A stretch of DNA of 64,000 nucleotides from JBBATK01 sp044224515. Its GTDB lineage: Bacteria > Bacteroidota > Ignavibacteria > Kapaibacteriales > NICIL-2. A program made the translations under genes and the position numbers. Under the pieces are notes generated by a model. It searched no databases. It was not told the origin of the DNA and saw only the letters and a list, made by a program, of their open reading frames with translations. Shown piece after piece: positions 26,412 to 35,372 of this stretch. The stretch spans positions 124,001-188,000 of the forward strand of contig JBGAKH010000007.1 of the NCBI GenBank assembly GCA_044224515.1, read 5' to 3'. Each line of letters opens with the position of its first letter. Within the stretch, counting starts at the first letter, position 1.

Positions 26412-27404
26412 ATGAGTACTGGCGCGCGCACTTTCTCCCGTATTGCACTTCTTACCAGTGGTGGTGATGCACCCGGACTTAACGCCTGCATACGAGCCGT
26501 TGTCCGTGCCGCGAACTATCATGCCATAACCGTAATCGGTATCCACGACGGTTATGACGGTATGATTGACGGAGACTTTCAGGAACTAAGTTCTGCGAGT
26601 GTTAGTGGAATAATCCAGCGTGGTGGAACCGTGCTTAAGTCATCTCGTAGCGATCGTTTTACAACGGTAGAAGGACGTCAAGCCGCTTATGATCAACTGC
26701 GCCGTCACGAAATAGAAGGAGTCGTACTGATTGGAGGAGATGGTTCGTTTGCCGGGGCTCGAGCCTTTACGGCAGAACACGATATTCCATTTGTTGCCAT
26801 TCCGAAGACGATTGACAATGACATCAACGGCACGGATTTCACGATCGGCTACGACACTGCCATCAATACTGCGATGGAAGCCATAGACAAGATTCGTGAT
26901 ACAGCGGAATCGCACAACAAGATTTTCTTTGTTGAGGTTATGGGACGCGATGCGGGTTTTATTGCCTATCGTACCGGACTGGGAGTGGGAGCTGAGGCAA
27001 TCTATATCCCGGAAACCAAGACCGATCTTCAGCATTTGTACAGTGTTCTTGACAAAGGCTGGGCTCGCAAGAAAAGCTCCATCATTGTTGTTGTTGCCGA
27101 AGGTGACGAAGAAGGAGGGGCTGTCAACATCTCCAAGAAAGTTGACGCTCGATACCCGCAGTTTGCGGTTAGGGTGTGCATATTGGGTCACCTCCAACGC
27201 GGTGGTTCACCGAGTTGTTCAGACCGCGTACTTGCATCCAAACTCGGCGTTGCTGCCGTCAATGCACTCCTCGAAGGCCAAACAAAAATCATGGTCGGCG
27301 AAGTCAACCACGCAATCAGCTACACTCCTCTGGAAGATGCACGCAAACGAAGCTTGCACATCACACCCTCCATGATGGAACTCATGAACATACTCTCTTC
27401 GTAG
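26412..27404 (+). CDS. pfkA: ATP-dependent 6-phosphofructokinase
   Basis: 330 residues from the ATG at 26412, with GAGG upstream; an ATG at 26388 in the same frame is possible. It phosphorylates fructose 6-phosphate, the committed step of glycolysis. Motifs: ALLTSGGDAPGLNACIRA, GYDGMIDGDF, IIQRGGTVLKSSRSDRF, IGGDGSFAGA (Gly after the Asp favours ATP over pyrophosphate), the catalytic PKTIDNDINGTD, EVMGRDAGFIA and HLQRGGSPSCSDRVLA. The family is usually a tetramer under allosteric control. It is opposed in flux by the ppsA product a few kilobases away. Confidence 0.97.
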   Translation: MSTGARTFSRIALLTSGGDAPGLNACIRAVVRAANYHAITVIGIHDGYDGMIDGDFQELSSASVSGIIQRGGTVLKSSRSDRFTTVEGRQAAYDQLRRHEIEGVVLIGGDGSFAGARAFTAEHDIPFVAIPKTIDNDINGTDFTIGYDTAINTAMEAIDKIRDTAESHNKIFFVEVMGRDAGFIAYRTGLGVGAEAIYIPETKTDLQHLYSVLDKGWARKKSSIIVVVAEGDEEGGAVNISKKVDARYPQFAVRVCILGHLQRGGSPSCSDRVLASKLGVAAVNALLEGQTKIMVGEVNHAISYTPLEDARKRSLHITPSMMELMNILSS

Positions 27405-27971
27405 AGCTTCGAAACGAATAGATGTAGTCGGTGGTTGTTTTCTTCACAGCGACCGCAACGTTCCGTCAGTCGTGAAGACTCATTGCGGCGAGCACCAACA
27501 CTCCATACCTGAAGATCGATTGACGAACGATTAGCTAAGACTATAGGTGTAATCCTATCGATACACCGGGTTGGCACGTAAAAAGAGCACTCTGCCCTCA
27601 AGCATCATGAGCTGCCGTGAATAGTCTGCTTTAGCAAACTCACCGATTCATTCTTCAAACTCAGTGCTGAAGAGCAGGTACTGCACTGCTCCTTCGGGAA
27701 GCGCACAGGGAGGGTGTACAACGGTGCCGTGATATGCGACGGGTTGCCAATGCAAAGAATCTGAGAAGAATCATGCGGGAGGCTGACTGCTCTCAAGACC
27801 TATAAAGCAACGCGGAGCGATATTTGGGATGCCCAAGGTGTTCTCGTTGTCTACAGTATGAGTTTTCCTCAACACGCGAAACATTTTAATGCAGCGGGCG
27901 TAGACATACAACAGACAATGCACTCCTTGAAACGGAGGACTTCTTTTTAGGCTGAGCAGCTGTGCTGCGTT
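27405..27971. other. Intergenic region between pfkA and the YtfI-like gene
   Basis: About 565 bases. No open frame on either strand gives a recognisable protein, and I see no terminator hairpin with a T tract, tRNA or riboswitch. The ribosome site for the next gene is poor. Confidence 0.45.
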
Positions 27972-28580
27972 ATGATGATCGTTCTGGACATAGTGGTGGC
28001 AGTACTCTTGAGTCTTACGGCACTACTGGTTGTACTCCTACTTATCGTACTGATTGCACCTTTACGCATTATCCTCAGATCCGAAACAAGACAGTACGGA
28101 CTACAACTGGGTCCCTTTGTCAGCATCATGATCGACTATCAAGCAGATCAGTTCATTGCTCGAGGCTCACTTCTGTTCTGGAGACTTCAAAGAGTCGTGT
28201 TTGATGGTAAAACATTAGGTACATGGACGCGTACAGACAACAAAGCTTCCATATCAGGAGCTGCGAAGCAGCTCGATAAACAAAGAACCAAGCAGCAACG
28301 CCAAATTTCTTCTGATGCTCAAAAGAGAAAGAAATCACGTAGCATCCCATGGCGGAGACTGGTATCGGTGCTTCGAACTTTCCGACTTCGCAGAGGCGTG
28401 GTGGACTTGGATACCGGCATGGACGAATGGAATGCGTATCTCTATCCTATATCGTACGCAATCTATCGTCTATGCAGAGTACAATTGCGACCGAATTATG
28501 ACGGTCAACTATCTATAGATCTCGTGGTGGAAAACCGAGTAGCCCGAATGGTCTGGGCCTTCCTCTTTCCGCTGAAATAA
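27972..28580 (+). CDS. Membrane-anchored DUF2953 (YtfI)-like protein
   Basis: 202 residues with one strong N-terminal membrane helix (VVAVLLSLTALLVVLLLIVLI), then LRIILRSETRQYGLQLGPF typical of the strand after the anchor in DUF2953. A highly basic middle (Lys/Arg/Gln-rich, residues about 100-135) follows, then a C-terminal LYPISYAIYRLCRVQLRPNYDGQLSID block resembling the family's final domain. The assignment leans on the neighbour: in Bacillus, ytfI (DUF2953) and ytfJ lie side by side, and here a YtfJ-like gene starts 26 bases downstream. Orientation in the membrane and function are unknown. Confidence 0.6.
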   Translation: MMIVLDIVVAVLLSLTALLVVLLLIVLIAPLRIILRSETRQYGLQLGPFVSIMIDYQADQFIARGSLLFWRLQRVVFDGKTLGTWTRTDNKASISGAAKQLDKQRTKQQRQISSDAQKRKKSRSIPWRRLVSVLRTFRLRRGVVDLDTGMDEWNAYLYPISYAIYRLCRVQLRPNYDGQLSIDLVVENRVARMVWAFLFPLK

Positions 28581-28606
28581 TTTTCTACTTTTATGTGAGG
28601 TGACTT

Positions 28607-28996
28607 ATGAAAACGGTTGATGAAATGATGGGCAATATTACCGACTTCTTAAAACAGGAAGCTCGAACCGACACAATTATGGGTCAACAATTTCAACTGG
28701 GTGAATTTAGTTGTATTCCGGTGATGTCAGTTGGACTCGGATTTGGCGGTGGTGGAGGCGAAGGAAAAAGTGATGCGAAAGTCACCGGTGGAGAAGGAAC
28801 GGGTGCCGGAGGAGGTGCAGGTTTAGGAATGGGTCCGGTGGGATTCTTGGTCACTCGAGGTGACACCATTCAGTTTATTTCAACGCGAAACAGTCGTGGG
28901 TTGAGTGCAGCAATGGAAAAATTGCCGGAGTTGATGAATAAAGTCATTGATCAACGAAACGGATCTTCAGCCAAAGCGGAAGCCTCAGTAGCGTAG
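28607..28996 (+). CDS. YtfJ/GerW-family protein
   Basis: 129 residues, with AGGTGA before the ATG. N-terminal MKTVDEMMGNITDFLKQEARTD helix, IMGQQFQLGEFSCIPVMSVGLGFGGGGGEG, a long Gly-rich loop (GEGTGAGGGAGLGMG), then VGFLVTRGDTIQFIS and a C-terminal helix MEKLPELMNKVID. This pattern is the Spore_YtfJ/GerW domain, first known from Bacillus spores (GerW is needed for a germination lytic enzyme), although homologues occur in non-sporing bacteria. It forms an operon with the membrane DUF2953-like gene, 26 bases upstream. No signal peptide. Confidence 0.85.
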   Translation: MKTVDEMMGNITDFLKQEARTDTIMGQQFQLGEFSCIPVMSVGLGFGGGGGEGKSDAKVTGGEGTGAGGGAGLGMGPVGFLVTRGDTIQFISTRNSRGLSAAMEKLPELMNKVIDQRNGSSAKAEASVA

Positions 28997-29313
28997 TACC
29001 CTCGACGTCGAACCCGGTGCGCATGGAGGTCAACCTTTTCGCTGAGGTAGTTCCTACGCAGCAAACAAAGAGCTGATCTATAAGCGGATTTCCACAGGAG
29101 ATCCGTTTTTTTTTGACGTCACAGCCCGCCTAACAAGCGTGAATAGCCCGGACATGCAGGGCAAAAGATCAACCATGCTGCCTACCGAGAGGCATGGAAC
29201 ACGATTGTAAAAACAAAGGTTCCTCTAAATACTCTCATGCTGCGCTATTTCATGGCACAAACCGCTGCAGCTCCGTAAATTCACACATCATTATATGTTT
29301 ATGAGGAATGCTC
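28997..29313. other. Intergenic region after the YtfJ-like gene
   Basis: About 317 bases containing the terminator at 29085-29114 and, further on, the promoter region of the large TPR/transglutaminase gene. GAGGA at 29303-29307 is that gene's ribosome site. No other feature is seen. Confidence 0.5.
29085..29114 (+). terminator. Rho-independent terminator
   Basis: An 8-base-pair stem (CGGATTTC with GAGATCCG, one G-U pair), a 5-base loop, and an uninterrupted run of nine T. It closes the YtfI/YtfJ-like operon about 90 bases after the last stop. Confidence 0.92.
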
Positions 29314-32300
29314 ATGTTCTGGAAACGTTTCGCTAAGGTGCTTTTCGTTGGCTTGGTTCTATTCTCTACTTTGCATGCTCAAACTGTTCAACAGCGTATT
29401 GACCAAGGGTGGAGTAATCTTCAAAAGGGGAACGCTTCAGACGCCGAGAAGAATTTTTCCTCAGCTGTCAATGACGATGCATCGAGTGAACGAGCAGCAA
29501 TCGCACTGAGTTTCTTGTATTCTTGGCAACATCGCTACAGCGAAGCATGGGCTGCGTATGAGAAAGCGATGAAAGCATCGGCGAATCCGGATGCGCTCCT
29601 CTATGCTTCGCTAGCTTCAGTCATGGTACAAAGTAATTCCGGCGCCATCGACAATAAACTAGTTCCATACTATACGAAGCTGGTTGACAAACCGGATTCA
29701 ATGGGAATATTGAGTGCCATGTCGCGCTCGCGCTTGGGAGATTTCGTGCGACTCAAGAAAGACTTTACAAAGTCAGACTCGTACTACGCTTCACTCAACA
29801 CGGTTGAGAAATGGCAAGTTATAGGTCCATTTGAGAACATCTCCGGCAGTGGCTATGATTTTGTCTATGAGCCTGAACGGAACATCGACATGAATGCCAG
29901 CTATGCTGCACGATTTGGGTCTAGTGCCAAATGGTTTGAACCGCGCAACCTGCGACCTGATCGCTGGTTTGATATCGAACGCCACTTCGTCACAACAGAT
30001 GGTGTATTCTATGCCCTAAGTTTCGTGTACTCGCCACAGAAGCAGAAAGTCCATGTACGCATGGGTACATCGGGAGCATTTAAAGTGTTTTTAAACGACG
30101 AGCTTGCCCTGAGTTGCGAGGATGAATACAATAACGATTTGGATACATATATCTGTGAGACCGAACTCCAAAGCGGCTGGAATAAAGTCTTGGTGAAAAT
30201 GTGCGTGTGGGATATCTCGAGGAATAATTTCATGCTTCGCATTGTGGATCCGAGCGGAAATGCCGTGAAAGGAATAGAGTACAGTACAAAAGTCAATCCC
30301 TACACTGCAAAACCCGGAGCTAGCTTTAGGCGAGTTGCAAATCCCTTCGAAGCATATATCCTTCAGATGGTTGAGCGTTATCCTGAATCGATAGAATATA
30401 GAATTCTGCTTGCCGATTGCTATCTGCGAAACGACCGTGGAGAAGATGGTGAAATTGCGCTGCGAGACGCTCTCAAGCGAAAACCGGATTGTGTTGTGAT
30501 TCTCGATAGAATGATGGAAGCATACCAGCGGAATACGAAGCGCGACCTTGTGGTGTCGACCCTTGAAAAGATTTGGTCTATCGATAGTACCGATATTTCC
30601 GCGCTCGAGTTCAAGTTTAACGAAGCAATCCGAAACAAGAGTTATGACGAAGCTGAGCGATTACTCTCGGTGCTCGTGAAAGTATGCCCACAAGAGGATC
30701 GCATAATAGCGCATCGCATCAGCCTACTGGCGAATCAAGAAAAGCAGAGCGAAGTGGTCGACCTGATTAAAAGTTCGTATGAAAAATTGCCTCACAATTA
30801 CGGCATAGCCATCGGAATGGCGACACTGTACGCCCAAGAGAAACACGACTATGCTGCAGCACGCGGGGTCTTGCAAGATTTTCTCAGCGATCAATACAGT
30901 TTGGACGCTCTAAACACCTTATCGGAAGTCTACCTTCAGAGTAACGATTTGTCGGGCTGGGAACGCACACGAGAAAGCATGGCTCGTGTATCAAATAACG
31001 CACCCGGTTTCCTCTATAAAGAAGCAACGCTCTATTTCAGACTAGAGAAGTATGATGAAGCCACTGAAAAAGTGAAAAGCGCTCTTGAATGTTGTCCGGG
31101 TGCAGGAGACTACTACGAGCTTCTTGGAGATATTGTCACGAAGAAAAATGGAGAAGCGGAAGGACTCAAGCTTTACAAGCAAGCACTGTCGTGTTATCCC
31201 GGCTATCTCAAGCTACGCGAGAAAATTCGCGGAATCGAAAACAAGAAACCGGTTGCTGCTCTGTTCTCAAAATTCTCTATTGATTCACTCATCAAAACCT
31301 CTCCCTCGGTTAAAGATATGCCGGATGATGAGAGTGTTATTGTTTTGGACGACGCTAAAACAATTGTCTATCCTGAAGGTAGCGACGAGGAGCAGTACGA
31401 ACTCCTGGTGAAGATATTGAAGCAGGAGGGCATTGACCAGTGGAAGGAGCTCAATGTTGGTAGCAATTCAACCATCGAGAAAGCTGTCAGCATCAAGGCG
31501 AACGGAACGGAGATTCGCGCCGATATCAATCGAGGCGAAATGGTCTTCAAGAGTTTGCAAGAAGGTGATTTCATTTATGTTCGTTACAGAAATTACTCTC
31601 GCTCTCCCGATCGCTTCTTTAAACAATTCAGTGATCGACGCTTCTTTAATGGACGCTACCCGACGGTTGTGTGTCGCTTAGCCTTGATCACCCCCAAAGA
31701 CTACCGAATACAATACCGATGTGTAAACGATACACTTACTCCACGTATCAGTAGTTGTGATGACGGCACGATGTACGAGTGGAGACTCGACCATCAAGCA
31801 CCCATTCGTTCGGAAGCATCGATGCCGGGTCCGGACGTTACGTCTAAATACGTTGAGATCTCCAGCGTACCGTCGTGGCAGTACATTGCAAACTGGTATT
31901 GCGACGTAACGAATCGGAAAGCAAAAGCCACTTATGAGATTCGCGAGAAGATGCAAGAGCTGGCGCCGTCGGCTGAGAAGCTCAGCGACGACGAGATTAC
32001 ACGTCGCGTGTATCAGTTTATAACCGATAGTGTACGCTACAGCTACGTTCCCTTCCGACAGTCCGGTGGTACCCCGCAGCGTGCGCGTGATGTCTTTATT
32101 ACGCGAATCGGCGATTGTAAAGATGTTGCCACATTGGGTATTTCCATGCTGTCATGCGCGGGTATCAAAGCAGACTACGTGTTGGTAAAAACGAATTCAG
32201 CCATGATGCCGGATGAGCTTCCAAGCCAAGAGTTTGATCACGTCATAGCTCGCGTGCACCTCAAGAGCGGAATGAAGTATTTGGATTTTACCGCTAGTAA

Positions 32301-33081
32301 CTTTCCGGTCGGAAGTTTACCAAGCGGCGACATTGACGCGTTCTCCCTCTTGATTCAGCGCGATGTCACAAAAGCGCAGCGCATTGAACGCAAGGGATTG
32401 CTTCCTAATACCTACGACGTAAAAACGCAAGCGTCCGTCACACTCGAAGGCGACCTTCGAGTGCAACGTCAGACCCGTGCCCGAGCCGGTATTGGAGCTT
32501 CCTATCGATACGCATTCAAGAGTAAAGGACGCAAAGAGAACGAGAAGTCAATCGTTGAGGATCTGTCGAGGAGTTACCCCAATGTTCAGCTGAAGAGCAT
32601 GAAGTTCGACGGATTAGACAGCTTGTCCGAGTTCGTAAATCTCAGTATGGAGTTTGAAGCTCCAAAGTACTTGAGTGAAGCGGGCGCCTTTCATATTCTG
32701 AAAATGCCTTGGTTACGCAAGCTCAACCTTGAAGAAGAGTTCTCCTACACCAACCGTGAGTATCCCATCGAAATTGGTCGCTTCGCCGATTCAACACGTG
32801 AAGAAATCAACCTAAGCATACCCGAGGAACTGGAGCCCCTCGAGTTGCCCAAGGAATTGCGAAAGAGCAGTGCGTTGGGCGAATACAGCTTGAAGTACTC
32901 CTTTAACAATCATATTCTCAAAGCCGAACGTATATTCAGTTACAAAGTGAACAGTGTGAGTGTCGCCGATTATGTTGCAACGCGAGAGTTCGTGAATAGT
33001 ATCACGAAAGAAGACACACGCCAAATACTTTTGGGTCCCGCTAAACCGGCCGCAAAGCCTCGGAAGGGTGGTGCCAAGTAA
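29314..33081 (+). CDS. Large secreted TPR / DUF3857 / transglutaminase-like protein
   Basis: 1255 residues from the ATG at 29314; GAGGA is placed properly for this start and too close for the ATG at 29308. A signal peptide ends at LHAQ. TPR-like helices follow (about 25-160), then a beta-sandwich opening with VEKWQVIGPFENI (about 165-325), more TPRs (about 340-640), a DUF3857 domain (about 660-860), and a transglutaminase-like domain with Cys935 in RIGDCKDVATLG, His976 in EFDHVIARV and Asp991 in YLDFTA, so the catalytic triad is intact. The last 200 residues are beta-rich. DUF3857-transglutaminase proteins are frequent in Bacteroidota; their substrate is generally unknown. No T9SS tail. Monocistronic. 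Confidence 0.88.
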   Translation: MFWKRFAKVLFVGLVLFSTLHAQTVQQRIDQGWSNLQKGNASDAEKNFSSAVNDDASSERAAIALSFLYSWQHRYSEAWAAYEKAMKASANPDALLYASLASVMVQSNSGAIDNKLVPYYTKLVDKPDSMGILSAMSRSRLGDFVRLKKDFTKSDSYYASLNTVEKWQVIGPFENISGSGYDFVYEPERNIDMNASYAARFGSSAKWFEPRNLRPDRWFDIERHFVTTDGVFYALSFVYSPQKQKVHVRMGTSGAFKVFLNDELALSCEDEYNNDLDTYICETELQSGWNKVLVKMCVWDISRNNFMLRIVDPSGNAVKGIEYSTKVNPYTAKPGASFRRVANPFEAYILQMVERYPESIEYRILLADCYLRNDRGEDGEIALRDALKRKPDCVVILDRMMEAYQRNTKRDLVVSTLEKIWSIDSTDISALEFKFNEAIRNKSYDEAERLLSVLVKVCPQEDRIIAHRISLLANQEKQSEVVDLIKSSYEKLPHNYGIAIGMATLYAQEKHDYAAARGVLQDFLSDQYSLDALNTLSEVYLQSNDLSGWERTRESMARVSNNAPGFLYKEATLYFRLEKYDEATEKVKSALECCPGAGDYYELLGDIVTKKNGEAEGLKLYKQALSCYPGYLKLREKIRGIENKKPVAALFSKFSIDSLIKTSPSVKDMPDDESVIVLDDAKTIVYPEGSDEEQYELLVKILKQEGIDQWKELNVGSNSTIEKAVSIKANGTEIRADINRGEMVFKSLQEGDFIYVRYRNYSRSPDRFFKQFSDRRFFNGRYPTVVCRLALITPKDYRIQYRCVNDTLTPRISSCDDGTMYEWRLDHQAPIRSEASMPGPDVTSKYVEISSVPSWQYIANWYCDVTNRKAKATYEIREKMQELAPSAEKLSDDEITRRVYQFITDSVRYSYVPFRQSGGTPQRARDVFITRIGDCKDVATLGISMLSCAGIKADYVLVKTNSAMMPDELPSQEFDHVIARVHLKSGMKYLDFTASNFPVGSLPSGDIDAFSLLIQRDVTKAQRIERKGLLPNTYDVKTQASVTLEGDLRVQRQTRARAGIGASYRYAFKSKGRKENEKSIVEDLSRSYPNVQLKSMKFDGLDSLSEFVNLSMEFEAPKYLSEAGAFHILKMPWLRKLNLEEEFSYTNREYPIEIGRFADSTREEINLSIPEELEPLELPKELRKSSALGEYSLKYSFNNHILKAERIFSYKVNSVSVADYVATREFVNSITKEDTRQILLGPAKPAAKPRKGGAK

Positions 33082-33364
33082 CACGTCCTGCGCTCGAAGA
33101 AAAGTATAGAACCTGTACCGCTTCCGTTGGACTATCCTGTGCATTGAACTACACGCTGCATTGATGTCTAACGATGCAAGATTGGAGTCAATGAACGGTG
33201 ATTTCTGTACCTCAGGGACCCTGTTTAATGGCTTTGTATTGCGCCGTTTGCGTTCTATTGGCGTGCTATAACAGCGTTAGATCGGTTTGGATTTGAGATA
33301 CAATCGTTGTGCAATTGTTGTGCAAACATTGTCAAACGTCGGTGGACTTTAGAGCGAGAATAAT

Positions 33365-35182
33365 ATGGAACAGCAAGGACACATTGCGGTACGGGATTTG
33401 TTTCGCAATCCGGAAAAAGTAGATTTCTGTATATCACCGGATGGGAAGTGGTTGGCTTACCTTGCTCCGGCAAATGGTCGATTAAATGTTCACGTGCAAA
33501 GCCTGCTGACGCAGGAAGTGAAGTGTTTAACCGATCAAAACCTTCGCAATATTGCCGGTCTAGCCTTCGCCGATAACGAGCATGTCTTGTATGTGCAAGA
33601 TGTTGGCGGGGATGAAAACTGGCAGATCTTTGTCAACTCCGTTGACGGCGAACACAAGACCTGTCTTACGCCCTTTCCCGGAGTAGTCTCCCGCGTCCTC
33701 AACCTTCTTGAAGATCGTCCCGACGAGATTCTCATCCAATGTAATAAACGCAACCCGAGCTTCTTCGATGTGTATCTCTGTAACATCAGAAGTGGTGAAC
33801 TCACGATGATTGCAGAGAATCCCGGCAGTATTACCGGATGGCGAACCGATCACGATGGCCGAGTCAGAGTGGCTTTGCGCACCGATGGTGTAAACCACCA
33901 GGTGCTCTATCGTGAAACCGAGCATGATGAATTTCGAGAGCTACTGTCGGCTGATTTTAAGACCGAGATTGCTCCGCTCATGTTCAGCTTTGACAACACA
34001 AAGCTTATCATGCTCAATAATACACATCGTAATACTGTCGCGGTCCAGGAGTATGATCCTGCAAACGCCATATGGGGCGATATTCTTTACGAGCATGACC
34101 AGTATGATATCGAAAGTGTTGTAAGCTCCAAGCATCGCAAGAAACTCTTGGGTGTTTCATACTGGTCCTGGAAACTCGAGTACCTTATTAGTGATGAGCA
34201 GTTTCGCTCCATGATGGACGATCTCCGCAAACAATTGCCAACGAAGAATATCAAGGTTGTAGATAACACGCGTGATGAGTCACGCTTCGTTGTTTCGGCA
34301 TTCGACGACGTGCACCCTTCCGTGTATTATCTGTATGATGTATCCACGCGCCAACTGACCAAGATTGCGGAGAGCAAGCCTTGGCTTAAGTCGGAGGATC
34401 TCTGCGAAGTGCGTGCAGTTCAGTTTCAGTCTCGCGATGGCTTAACCATCAACGGATACCTAACGCTTCCGACCGGAGTCGAAGCGCAGCAGTTGCCGGT
34501 CGTAATGTATGTGCACGGTGGACCATGGGCACGTGACTACTTGTACTTCGATCCAAGTATTCAGCTGTATGCTAATCGCGGCTACGCGGTCATGCAAATC
34601 AACTTTAGAGGAAGCACCGGATATGGCCGAGCATTCTGGGAGGCGTCCTTTAAACAGTGGGGACGTGCAATGCAAAACGACATCAGCGATGGCGTGGAGT
34701 GGCTCTGCCGGCAGGGAATAGCTGATCCGAAACGGGTTGCCATTTGTGGTGGCAGCTATGGTGGTTATGCTGTTCTGGCAGGTTTAACCTTGACGCCTGA
34801 CTTGTATTGCTGCGGCATTGATGTTGTTGGGGTCTCGAATCTCTTCACGTTCCGAAATACGGTTCCTGAATATTGGAAACCGATGAATCAAATGCTGGAT
34901 GAGATGATTGGAAGTGTGACAGCCGAAGAAGCTATGCTGCGCGAAGTCTCACCGTTCTTTCATGCGGACCGTATAAAAGTTCCCTTGCTCGTGTTCCAAG
35001 GAGCCAAAGATCCACGAGTGAATATCGCGGAGTCTGACCAGATTGTTTCCGCTCTTCGCTCGCGTGGCATCGAAGTCGAGTACATCGTCAAAGCCGAAGA
35101 AGGCCATGGTTTTGTCAATGAAGAGAACAGACTTGAGATGTTTGAAATCATCGATCGTTTTCTGCGACAACATTTGAGGTAG
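33365..35182 (+). CDS. S9-family (prolyl oligopeptidase) serine peptidase
   Basis: 605 residues. The N-terminal two thirds are a WD-like beta propeller with repeated strands (FCISPDGKWLAYLAP, LAFADNEHVLYVQD). The C-terminal alpha/beta hydrolase has Ser464 in GGSYGGYA, Asp549 in GAKDPRVNI and His581 in EEGHGF, a complete triad, plus the oxyanion strand VVMYVHGGPWARD. It resembles dipeptidyl aminopeptidase/acylaminoacyl peptidases of the S9C group that trim oligopeptides. There is no signal peptide, so it is probably cytoplasmic. Preceded by 283 bases and followed by a strong hairpin. Confidence 0.94.
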   Translation: MEQQGHIAVRDLFRNPEKVDFCISPDGKWLAYLAPANGRLNVHVQSLLTQEVKCLTDQNLRNIAGLAFADNEHVLYVQDVGGDENWQIFVNSVDGEHKTCLTPFPGVVSRVLNLLEDRPDEILIQCNKRNPSFFDVYLCNIRSGELTMIAENPGSITGWRTDHDGRVRVALRTDGVNHQVLYRETEHDEFRELLSADFKTEIAPLMFSFDNTKLIMLNNTHRNTVAVQEYDPANAIWGDILYEHDQYDIESVVSSKHRKKLLGVSYWSWKLEYLISDEQFRSMMDDLRKQLPTKNIKVVDNTRDESRFVVSAFDDVHPSVYYLYDVSTRQLTKIAESKPWLKSEDLCEVRAVQFQSRDGLTINGYLTLPTGVEAQQLPVVMYVHGGPWARDYLYFDPSIQLYANRGYAVMQINFRGSTGYGRAFWEASFKQWGRAMQNDISDGVEWLCRQGIADPKRVAICGGSYGGYAVLAGLTLTPDLYCCGIDVVGVSNLFTFRNTVPEYWKPMNQMLDEMIGSVTAEEAMLREVSPFFHADRIKVPLLVFQGAKDPRVNIAESDQIVSALRSRGIEVEYIVKAEEGHGFVNEENRLEMFEIIDRFLRQHLR

Positions 35183-35239
35183 TGTGTGGAAGCACACGTG
35201 AGATACAACTGGTGTACCTCGTCTCTCCAAAGATTTCTT

Positions 35240-35270
35240 TTTAAGCGGCAGGCTTCGCCTGCCGCTTAAA
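35240..35270. other. Perfect 14-base-pair hairpin after the S9 peptidase gene
   Basis: TTTAAGCGGCAGGC pairs with GCCTGCCGCTTAAA around a TTC loop, 58 bases after the peptidase stop and about 100 bases before ppk1. It lacks a downstream T tract on either strand, so it may be a processing or pausing structure, or a terminator that works without a long U run. Confidence 0.7.
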
Positions 35271-35372
35271 GAATAGTCCCTCCAAGATTATCAATCCGTA
35301 ACACCCTTTCGCTCGCACACGACACGCACTAGATTTGATGCTCTCAATACCGTGAGGAATCGAAGACAGTGT

